Assembly: GCA_026196445.1 (NCBI GenBank)
Contig: JAPHTE010000172.1
Location: 1-6,352 of the forward strand
Length of the DNA: 6,352 nt
From: Lysobacterales bacterium
Lineage (GTDB): Bacteria > Pseudomonadota > Gammaproteobacteria > Xanthomonadales > SZUA-36
Direction of reading: 5' to 3'
The position numbers and the translations under genes are program-made. Positions 1-5,078 of the stretch are shown here, piece by piece. A model generated the notes under the pieces. It saw nothing but the letters and a program-made list of their open reading frames with translations. It ran no database searches and was not told the origin of the DNA. Each line of letters opens with the position of its first letter. The stretch's first letter is position 1.

Positions 1-492
1 ATTGACCCGGCCGCGGACTTCAGCCGCTACACCAGCTACGGCTTTTTCGACCCGTTGGGTATCGAAGGCGGATACAATTCCCCCGTTTTTGGTGAGCATT
101 TCCGGGCCTCGATCAGCAACGAATTGGCGCAGCGTGGTTACCGGCTATCAGATAACCCTGACTTGCTGATCAACGTTACGATCCGGGGTGATGATAAGGT
201 CAAAATGCGGTCGTACACCGCGCCCTACATGACCGGTGCCTATTACAATCGTCCGGGTGGTGCTTACTATGGTTCCGCCGTGGGCGTGGGTGTTTCCACC
301 GGCAAGGTGGCGACCATGACTACCGAAGCTTCAGTATTTATCGATTTCGTTGACAGCCAACAGCGCCGAATCGTATGGCAGGGCGTTGCTGTTGTCGATG
401 TCAACGACAAGGTGGCGCAGCAACTGCGCAATGCCATATACACATCCGTGAACAAGGTGCTGGCTCAGTACCCTCACACCGCAGGAAGTTAA
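1..492 (+). CDS. DUF4136 domain-containing protein, 5' end missing
   Basis: The reading frame is open from base 1 to a TAA at 490-492, giving 163 visible residues. It begins IDPAADFSRYTSYGFFDP, so the true start lies left of the window; the internal TTG at 55 is not the start. This opening (D-P-x-A-D-F-S-x-Y-x-[ST]-Y) is the usual beginning of the DUF4136 domain, which in most members follows a lipoprotein signal peptide. The middle is rich in Gly and Tyr (around residues 75-100). The end, with VAQQLRNAIYTSVNKVLAQYP, matches the usual DUF4136 tail of a helix followed by a 'yP' motif. Members are mostly small envelope lipoproteins of unknown function; the signal peptide and lipobox cannot be seen here. 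No clear intrinsic terminator follows the stop. The family call rests on motif recognition. Confidence 0.8.
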   Translation: MDPAADFSRYTSYGFFDPLGIEGGYNSPVFGEHFRASISNELAQRGYRLSDNPDLLINVTIRGDDKVKMRSYTAPYMTGAYYNRPGGAYYGSAVGVGVSTGKVATMTTEASVFIDFVDSQQRRIVWQGVAVVDVNDKVAQQLRNAIYTSVNKVLAQYPHTAGS

Positions 493-820
493 AGATCATG
501 CCCGGTTACGGTCGAGTTCGATTGGGGAGTATGAGCAAAATAAACGCTATATTCATGTAGAAATCAAAGCACCAAATAACCACTCACACCCATCGTTCAA
601 TTGAAGCGCACCAGCGATCCCACATCAGCACCTTGTCTGCTTCGGTGTGGTAAATCCTTGGCCTGTACTTTCTCATTTACAACATCCTCTTTTCTGTATT
701 TAGAGATTAGGTGTTGCATTGACCGGTTGAAACCGCAACCGAAAGTGGGCATTTTATAGGCTTACGAGTAGGCTTATACCTTCATAAATATACTATAAGT
801 TATTGATAATAAACATGGCA
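493..820. other. Intergenic spacer, no gene recognised
   Basis: This 328-base, AT-rich spacer separates the DUF4136 gene from the 3' end of the minus-strand tRNA-Glu. I see no credible coding frame in it. Small structures are a 6-bp hairpin at 724-729/736-741 (CGGTTG/CAACCG, 6-nt loop) and an 8-bp direct repeat TAGGCTTA at 757-764 and 769-776, spaced 12 bases start to start. Neither is followed by a T-run, on either strand, that would make a good terminator. No second copy of the tRNA 3' end is present, so there is no sign of an att-flanked insertion inside the window. Confidence 0.6.
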
Positions 821-895
821 TGGCGCTCCCTAGGGGAATCGAACCCCTGTTTCAGCCTTGAGAGGGCCGCGTCCTAACCGCTAGACGAAGGGAGC
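821..895 (-). tRNA. tRNA-Glu (anticodon CTC), CCA encoded
   Basis: Read on the minus strand, the 75-nt gene folds as a full cloverleaf. The acceptor stem is GCTCCCT (889-895) with AGGGAGC (825-831), then discriminator G (824) and encoded CCA (821-823). The D arm is GTCT/GGAC. The anticodon stem is CGGCC/GGCTG with one G-U pair, and its 7-nt loop CTCTCAA carries anticodon CTC at plus-strand 860-862. The T arm is CAGGG-GTTCGAT-TCCCCTA-like, as in bacterial tRNA-Glu. The body closely resembles E. coli tRNA-Glu, which instead carries TTC. It reads GAG codons in protein synthesis. It appears to stand alone, transcribed away from pcnB. Confidence 0.96.
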
Positions 896-925
896 GTTTG
901 GCTGTTATTGCAACAGCTTGGTCAT

Positions 926-953
926 GTTAAACTACCCCGATCACAATGTTCAA
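926..953 (-). promoter_or_regulatory. Likely sigma-70 promoter of tRNA-Glu
   Basis: On the minus strand, TTGAAC (948-953; 4 to 5 of 6 to the -35 consensus) is followed after 16 bases by TTTAAC (926-931; 4 of 6 to the -10 consensus). This predicts a start near 919 and a leader of about 24 nt before the mature tRNA 5' end at 895. That leader would contain a 6-bp hairpin (901-906/912-917, GCTGTT/AACAGC), which fits an RNase P-processed precursor. The assignment is by motif only. Confidence 0.45.
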
Positions 954-1040
954 CCAGCATTGCCGTTGAGCGCATATATTTACCTATAGATCAGGGACCA
1001 GATATTACAAGAAGCCATCTTAATGACACCCTTGCGTCCC

Positions 1041-1143
1041 GTTATTGGCCCATTTTTTTGAGTGCAAGGCGGGCCACGGGTCACAGTGGCATGGCCTACG
1101 GGTGCCGTGGCTCAACGCTGCAATCGAGAAAATGGGCCATAAC
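1041..1143. repeat. Arm 1 of the fold-back region
   Basis: GTTATTGGCCCATTTT (1041-1056) pairs with AAAATGGGCCATAAC (1129-1143), giving 15 pairs with a single bulged T. Within the 72-base loop a second stem, GCCACGG (1073-1079) with CCGTGGC (1105-1111), is nested correctly. TTGAG (1058-1062) can also pair with CTCAA (1111-1115), sharing one base with that inner stem. The run of seven T at 1053-1059 is on the 5' side of the stem, so this is not an intrinsic terminator for plus-strand transcripts. Confidence 0.65.
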
Positions 1144-1150
1144 CCGATGG

Positions 1151-1252
1151 GCGGCCAGTGATTTTCCGCCCGGATGGCACAAACGCTCCTTGAAGTACAA
1201 CGGGTACGACTGCGTCGCGTTTGCGCGACCGGATCGAAAAATCACTGGCCGC
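1151..1252. repeat. Arm 2 of the fold-back region
   Basis: GCGGCCAGTGATTTT (1151-1165) and AAAATCACTGGCCGC (1238-1252) are a perfect 15-bp inverted repeat around a 72-base interior. The interior has a tight hairpin, GTCGCG-TTTG-CGCGAC (1214-1229). A competing local hairpin, GGGCGG (1149-1154) with CCGCCC (1166-1171), would use up the left strand of the long stem, so two alternative folds are possible. The core GGCC...ATTTT is shared with the stem of arm 1. Confidence 0.65.
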
Positions 1253-1274
1253 GGAACGTATTGATATCATTAAG

Positions 1275-2564
1275 ATGGCTTCTAATCATACTGTTATTCC
1301 TCTCAAGGAACATGGCATTGCCGTGCAACAACTTTGTCCGCACGCGACCGAGGTGGTGCGCCGTCTGCAGGAAGAAGGATACGAGGCCTATATCGTTGGT
1401 GGCAGCGTGCGCGACCTGTTGCTGGGCAAGGTACCCAAGGATTACGATGTCGCGACCGATGCCATACCCGAGGAAGTCAAGACGGTTTTCCCGCGTTACC
1501 GGCTGATTGGCCGGCGCTTCCGACTGGCCCACGTGCGTCTTGGTGGAACCCTGATCGAGGTCGCGACTTTCCGCGGCCCGCAGGTCGATGATGAGGACGA
1601 CCACGTCCACGATAACGGCCGTATCCTGCGTGACAATGTCTGGGGCAGCCTGGAAGAAGATGCCGTACGCCGCGATTTCACCATCAACGCCCTGTTCCTT
1701 GACCCCGTCAGCGGGGATATCCAGGACTTTGTTGGTGGTTTCAAGGACTTGTCAGAGCGGAAACTGAGGTTAATTGGCGACGCGGAAACGCGTTACCGTG
1801 AAGACCCGGTGCGCCTGTTGCGTGCGGCGCGTTTTGTCGCCAAGCTGGGTGTGGAACCGGATGAAAAAACCATCGCGCCGATCACCCAGATGGCGCCGTT
1901 GTTGGGAGATATCCCACCGGCGCGTTTGTTCGAGGAGGTCTGCAAGCTGTTCATGACCGGCCACGCAGCCCGGACCCTGGAAGCATTGCAGCGCTTTGGC
2001 CTGACCCGGGCCTTGTTTCCGGTCCTGGAGCGCAAGGGAAATACGGGCAAGGCAAAAACGGGCCCGTTGATGGATACCGCCATGCGCAACACGGACCAGC
2101 GCATAGCCGAGGAAAAACCGGTAACTCCGGCCTTCCTGTTGGCTGCGATTTTGTGGCACCCCGTACGCAAGCGCGCCGATGAACTGCAGAAAGAGGGGAT
2201 GCGTGAGTTCCTGGCACTGGCCCAGGCGTCCGACGAGGTACTGTCGGCACAGGCGCAGCAAACGGCCGTGCCACGCCGTTTCAGCGCCGTCACGCACCAG
2301 ATTTGGACCATGCAGCCGCGGTTTAACAATACCCACGGTCGTCGCGCCAAGAGCCTGATGAGGGAACGGCGGTTCCGGGCCGCTTACGACTTTCTGTTGC
2401 TCAGGGCGGAGGAAGATGAATCACTGAAGGCTCTCTGCGACCACTGGACCGAAGCGCAAAAAGGCGTGCAACTCAACACTGGCCCGGAAAAGCGCCACAA
2501 CGACAATACCCGGCGCCGTCCAAGGCGTCGTGGCCGACGTAGCGCAGCTGCATCCAAGAATTGA
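1275..2564 (+). CDS. pcnB: Poly(A) polymerase I
   Basis: PcnB adds poly(A) tails to RNA 3' ends, marking them for decay. From the ATG at 1275 the protein has 429 residues. The nucleotidyltransferase core shows GGSVRD (42-47), the metal-binding DYD (56-58) in KDYDVAT and the third acidic residue E95 in IEVATFR. RRDFTINAL (132-140) and the ATP/RNA-binding motif YREDPVRLLRAARF (175-188) follow. GRRFRLAH and GRILRDNVWGSLEEDA are PcnB-type rather than CCA-transferase-type. The tail is strongly basic (RRRPRRRGRRS), as in other PcnB proteins, and probably binds RNA. The start is uncertain. The frame is open back to 1194, with a TTG at 1221. No good Shine-Dalgarno precedes ATG 1275; a GGA at 1253-1255 would fit an upstream ATT/ATC start instead (E. 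coli pcnB is known to use AUU). ATG 1275 is preferred because family alignment resumes at VIPLKEHGI. folK follows 12 nt downstream. Confidence 0.93.
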   Translation: MASNHTVIPLKEHGIAVQQLCPHATEVVRRLQEEGYEAYIVGGSVRDLLLGKVPKDYDVATDAIPEEVKTVFPRYRLIGRRFRLAHVRLGGTLIEVATFRGPQVDDEDDHVHDNGRILRDNVWGSLEEDAVRRDFTINALFLDPVSGDIQDFVGGFKDLSERKLRLIGDAETRYREDPVRLLRAARFVAKLGVEPDEKTIAPITQMAPLLGDIPPARLFEEVCKLFMTGHAARTLEALQRFGLTRALFPVLERKGNTGKAKTGPLMDTAMRNTDQRIAEEKPVTPAFLLAAILWHPVRKRADELQKEGMREFLALAQASDEVLSAQAQQTAVPRRFSAVTHQIWTMQPRFNNTHGRRAKSLMRERRFRAAYDFLLLRAEEDESLKALCDHWTEAQKGVQLNTGPEKRHNDNTRRRPRRRGRRSAAASKN

Positions 2565-2576
2565 GTTTGACTGATC

Positions 2577-3071
2577 ATGTACGCGTGGCTGGGTCTTGGC
2601 AGTAATCAGCAAAACCCGGTGGCCAGGCTGAACGAGGCTCTGGATCAGCTGGCAAAGCTGGATCGGACCGTGATCATCGCGACGTCGTCTTTTTACCGAA
2701 CGCCACCCTGGGGTGACGAGCATCAGGACGATTTCGTCAACGCCGTCACGCAGTTGGAAACCAGCCTGGCGCCAGCTGATTTACTCGCCGGGACAAGGGG
2801 GATCGAAGACAGCATGGGGCGTGTCCGCAGTGCCCGGCGCTGGGGTCCGCGTGTAATCGATATCGACCTGCTTTTATATGGCAGTGAGCGGTTCAAACTG
2901 GACCACCTGGAAGTTCCTCATCCACGTATGCATGAGCGGGCGTTTGTACTGGTTCCGCTGGCAGAACTGGACAGGTCACTGGATATCCCCGGGCGTGGCA
3001 CCGTGGGTAAATTGTTGCAGAATATCGATCGTAGCGGCATCATTCGCCTGGAGGACGGGCAGGCGTCCTGA
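2577..3071 (+). CDS. folK: 6-hydroxymethyl-7,8-dihydropterin pyrophosphokinase (HPPK)
   Basis: FolK transfers pyrophosphate from ATP to 6-hydroxymethyl-dihydropterin, the step before dihydropteroate synthase in folate synthesis; it is cytosolic. The 164-residue protein is full length for the family (E. coli about 159). It begins MYAWLGLGSNQQNP (the GSN motif at 8-10). It continues with SSFYRTPPWG (37-46, pterin pocket), DDFVNAVTQLETSLAP and the signature RWGPRVIDIDLLL (88-100), whose D95 and D97 match the magnesium-binding aspartates of the E. coli enzyme. VPHPRMHERAFVLVPLAEL (113-131) closes the active site. The ATG at 2577 lies 12 nt after the pcnB stop, with a weak GAG at 2563-2565 overlapping that stop, so it is probably co-transcribed and partly translationally coupled. 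It is not followed by panB, unlike Pseudomonas and E. coli relatives. Confidence 0.96.
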   Translation: MYAWLGLGSNQQNPVARLNEALDQLAKLDRTVIIATSSFYRTPPWGDEHQDDFVNAVTQLETSLAPADLLAGTRGIEDSMGRVRSARRWGPRVIDIDLLLYGSERFKLDHLEVPHPRMHERAFVLVPLAELDRSLDIPGRGTVGKLLQNIDRSGIIRLEDGQAS

Positions 3072-3162
3072 GACCGTATACACGCCCTCATGATGACATT
3101 TCCAGCATCTGCCGCCAGAATGGAGCAAGGAAAATATTTGTTGTTTTTTTGTCCGGAAAAGG

Positions 3163-3190
3163 TTGCATTTATCCAAGTTAGTGGTATTAT
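3163..3190 (+). promoter_or_regulatory. Extended -10 sigma-70 promoter between folK and pgi
   Basis: TTGCAT (3163-3168) is followed after 16 bases by TATTAT (3185-3190; 5 of 6 to consensus), which is preceded by TGG, giving the TGn extended -10 element. The predicted start is about 3197-3199, exactly where a 9-bp stem begins. It lies 90 bases after the folK stop and over 300 bases before the pgi ATG, with a strong terminator between, so it is better placed to drive a short RNA than pgi. Confidence 0.6.
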
Positions 3191-3197
3191 TACAACC

Positions 3198-3302
3198 AAT
3201 CTTGGTAAGACTGCAACACCTATCAAGATCGCAGGGCGCGAAAAGACGGATACATCACTCCAAAATATGCCCTTCTCCCAGACCGGAGAAGGGCATTTTT
3301 TA
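3198..3302 (+). ncRNA. Candidate small RNA between folK and pgi
   Basis: The segment runs from the predicted start of the extended -10 promoter to the T-run of a strong intrinsic terminator, about 105 nt. Its 5' end is a 9-pair stem (3199-3207 with 3221-3229, one G-U) around a 13-nt loop, AGACTGCAACACC. A single-stranded middle (about 3235-3266) contains ACGGAT and an A-rich stretch. A 12-bp terminator hairpin ends in six T. This layout of 5' stem-loop, open middle and Rho-independent terminator is typical of Hfq-type regulatory RNAs. I do not recognise a known family, and there is no conserved frame or SD inside. It might instead be the end of the folK 3' UTR with a coincidental promoter. 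Confidence 0.45.
3267..3302 (+). terminator. Strong intrinsic terminator
   Basis: A perfect 12-bp stem, ATGCCCTTCTCC (3267-3278) with GGAGAAGGGCAT (3285-3296), has a 6-nt loop CAGACC and is followed by a run of six T (3296-3301). It would end both read-through from pcnB-folK and any short transcript from the promoter at 3163-3190. On the opposite strand only four T follow the stem, so it is mainly a plus-strand terminator. Confidence 0.92.
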
Positions 3303-3511
3303 TGGTCGACGAAATTTAATAAAACAACAATAAAAAACGTTTATATTCATATATTTAAAACTTTTCATCTGGACCTGAAAGCAACGGTCTGGTGCACGTA
3401 TAAACAGAACGGATACAATATCGCACAGGGCTGACGGAGGGTTGTTCCCAGCCATGCAAAGACCAGTCATTGAATGGGTGTAAACACACCAGAAGGCGGG
3501 AAATTTTCCAA
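3303..3511 (+). other. AT-rich leader/promoter region of pgi
   Basis: After the terminator comes a strongly AT-rich stretch (3311-3365), then a mixed leader up to the pgi ATG at 3512. Because transcription from folK should stop at 3302, pgi needs its own promoter here. The best -10 I see is TACAAT (3414-3419), but it has no good -35 at 16-18 bases, so its use is uncertain. A GGAGGG (3436-3441) precedes a nine-codon mini-frame (ATG 3454 to TAA 3481-3483). An AACAACAA element sits at 3323-3330 inside the A-rich part. Confidence 0.4.
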
Positions 3512-5047
3512 ATGTTGCACAAATACAACATAAATGCTTCACAAAAACCCTTGTCCGCGCGTCTTACCGAGTCCGGGCGGTTTGATCTGTTCAGTGCAAA
3601 GACAAGCGGGGTGCTGCTGGATTTCTCCCGCACAAGCCTGGATCAGGCCACACTCGGAAAGCTATTGGTGCTGGCGGAGGCAAGCGGCCTGGATCAAGCC
3701 CGCCAAAAATTGTTCTGCGGGGGCAATATCAATGCCACCGAAGACCGGCCGGCACTGCACATGGCCCTGCGCGACGACAGCCTGCTGAGCGTGATTGACG
3801 CTGAAAGCAAAGAACAGGTCATCGCGACCCGTGAACGGATGTTCGAATTTGCTGGTGCGTTTGCCGCCGGACACCTGCCGGACCGGCCCGGCAAGCCTGT
3901 GAAACACATTGTCCATATCGGCATCGGCGGTTCGTACCTGGGACCGCGCCTGTTGATCGAGGCACTGGGCAACGACTCGTCCGTGCAGGTCCACTTCCTG
4001 TCCTCGGTGGATGCCCATTTACGCAACGACCTGCTGGCCAGGCTGAATCCTGCCGAGACAGCCGTCATTGTCGTGACCAAAAGCTTCACCACCGGCGAAA
4101 CCCTGTTGCATGCGCGCAGGGTGAAGCAATGGATGGAACAGGCAATCGGTAGCACAGAGGCGTCATACCGTCTGTTCGCAGTCAGTGGCAACCAGCAGGC
4201 GGTCGATGCCTTCGGTGTGTCACCTGCCAACAGCCTGTACCTGCCGGATTGGGTCGGTGGACGCTATTCGCTGTGGTCAGCGGTCAGTCTTGCAGCGGCT
4301 GCCGTAATGGGTGTTGAACGCTTCAGGGAATTCCTGCGTGGCGCGGCCGAAATGGACCGTCACTTCCAGCAGGCTGAGCCGCGCGCCAACCTGCCGGTAT
4401 TGGCTGCATTGACCAGCATCTGGCACCGCAACGTCTGTGGCTATCCTGCGCAGGTCGTGATCCCCTACGACTACCGCCTGCGATCTCTCGCTTCCTATTT
4501 GCAGCAACTGGTGATGGAATCCAATGGTAAGTCGGTCGATCGCGAGGGCAGACCTGTTGAACACGCGACTTCCCCGGTGCTGTTCGGCGAACCGGGCACC
4601 GACGCCCAGCACTCCCTGTTCCAGATGTTCCACCAGGGTACTGACATCGTACCGCTGACGTTTGTAGCGGCCATAAGACCGGATCACGATGACGGTGAGG
4701 CCCACGCCGCATTGCTGGCCAATATGCTGGCCCAGGCTACCGCGCTGGCGACAGGCACCGCGGAGGACGTGACCGACCCGCACCGGCAGATGCCGGGCGA
4801 ACGGCCGTCAGAGATCATCCTGCTCGACGAGTTGACCCCCTTCAACCTCGGCCAGTTGCTGGCCCTGTACGAGCACAAGGTATTCGTAGAAAGCGTGGTA
4901 TGGGATATCAATCCTTTTGATCAGTTCGGCGTCGAATTGGGCAAGGTGGTCGCCAGTGCAATCCAACCGGCCCTGGAGGACAGTAGTCAGGGTGTTCCGG
5001 CCGGCTATGGGCTTGACGCGATACTGGATTACATCCGGAGCAAGTAA
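3512..5047 (+). CDS. pgi: Glucose-6-phosphate isomerase
   Basis: Pgi interconverts glucose 6-phosphate and fructose 6-phosphate in glycolysis and gluconeogenesis; it is a cytosolic dimer. From ATG 3512 it has 511 residues, slightly shorter than the E. coli protein (549). The SIS-fold motifs are in order: HIGIGGSYLGP (135-145), TKSFTTGET (189-197, phosphate binding) and DWVGGRYSLWSA (246-257, PGI signature 1). Catalytic Glu is E336 in MESNGK, catalytic His is H367 in GTDAQHSLFQ, and K478 lies in FGVELGK (signature 2). All key residues are present, so it should be active. The frame stays open upstream to 3404, and a TTG at 3470 would add 14 residues, but these do not look like Pgi. ATG 3512, with a purine-rich AAGGCGGG (3493-3500) upstream, is favoured. 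It probably has its own promoter and may be co-transcribed with the gene 31 nt downstream. Confidence 0.96.
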   Translation: MLHKYNINASQKPLSARLTESGRFDLFSAKTSGVLLDFSRTSLDQATLGKLLVLAEASGLDQARQKLFCGGNINATEDRPALHMALRDDSLLSVIDAESKEQVIATRERMFEFAGAFAAGHLPDRPGKPVKHIVHIGIGGSYLGPRLLIEALGNDSSVQVHFLSSVDAHLRNDLLARLNPAETAVIVVTKSFTTGETLLHARRVKQWMEQAIGSTEASYRLFAVSGNQQAVDAFGVSPANSLYLPDWVGGRYSLWSAVSLAAAAVMGVERFREFLRGAAEMDRHFQQAEPRANLPVLAALTSIWHRNVCGYPAQVVIPYDYRLRSLASYLQQLVMESNGKSVDREGRPVEHATSPVLFGEPGTDAQHSLFQMFHQGTDIVPLTFVAAIRPDHDDGEAHAALLANMLAQATALATGTAEDVTDPHRQMPGERPSEIILLDELTPFNLGQLLALYEHKVFVESVVWDINPFDQFGVELGKVVASAIQPALEDSSQGVPAGYGLDAILDYIRSK

Positions 5048-5078
5048 CCCCATTCTTCATAGGAACCAGGTAATTCAT

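Larger units (their letters stand above)
1010..1283. repeat. Large fold-back inverted-repeat region over the pcnB start
   Basis: A perfect 17-bp inverted repeat, AGAAGCCATCTTAATGA (1010-1026) and its complement (1267-1283), bounds a 274-base segment. The next 15 bases inward still agree at 9 positions, so the arms look homologous beyond the perfect part. Inside lie two further long inverted repeats that do not cross: 1041-1056/1129-1143 and 1151-1165/1238-1252. Together they can form a closing stem with two arms, a three-way junction, in DNA or in the pcnB leader RNA. The right end contains the ATG at 1275 and the next two codons of pcnB. It could be a MITE-like non-autonomous element, a structured 5' leader, or a folded relic. 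No target-site duplication is visible next to the 17-bp ends. The pairing is seen directly; the identity is unknown. Confidence 0.75.

Noticed and set aside
724..741. Hairpin CGGTTG/CAACCG as a terminator
   Set aside because: The stem is only 6 bp and no T-run follows at the right distance on either strand.
908..1264. 118-codon plus-strand frame between the tRNA and pcnB
   Set aside because: It starts at a TTG without an SD, overlaps the tRNA promoter and most of the fold-back region, and its protein resembles no family I recognise. Its length is explained by the inverted repeats and moderate G+C.
1221..1274. TTG start giving PcnB 18 extra residues
   Set aside because: The TTG sits in the loop of a GTCGCG/CGCGAC hairpin, has no SD, and the extra residues are encoded by the fold-back repeat. 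It is possible but less likely than ATG 1275.
1010..1283. Insertion sequence with its own transposase
   Set aside because: No frame inside resembles a transposase, and no target-site duplication is visible next to the 17-bp ends, so only a non-autonomous or RNA interpretation is kept.
1770..2336. 188-codon minus-strand frame
   Set aside because: It is antisense to conserved pcnB coding sequence. Its length is a by-product of codon bias; no family motif or start signal is visible. The same applies to the other minus-strand frames opposite pcnB, pgi and the DUF3187 gene.
3090..3434. 114-codon plus-strand frame after folK
   Set aside because: It runs straight through the promoter, the 12-bp terminator hairpin and the AT-rich pgi leader. 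Its composition is irregular and no SD precedes the ATG.
3499..3509. GGAAATTTTCC near-palindrome just before the pgi ATG
   Set aside because: It is too short and AT-simple to call an operator, and there is no second copy nearby.
3470..3511. TTG start giving Pgi 14 extra residues
   Set aside because: The added residues (basic, Cys-containing) do not resemble Pgi N termini, and no SD precedes the TTG. ATG 3512 has a purine-rich stretch upstream.
4917..5078. Upstream extension of the DUF3187 frame into pgi
   Set aside because: It would overlap 131 bases of pgi and bury the signal peptide. ATG 5079 has an SD and begins a proper signal peptide.
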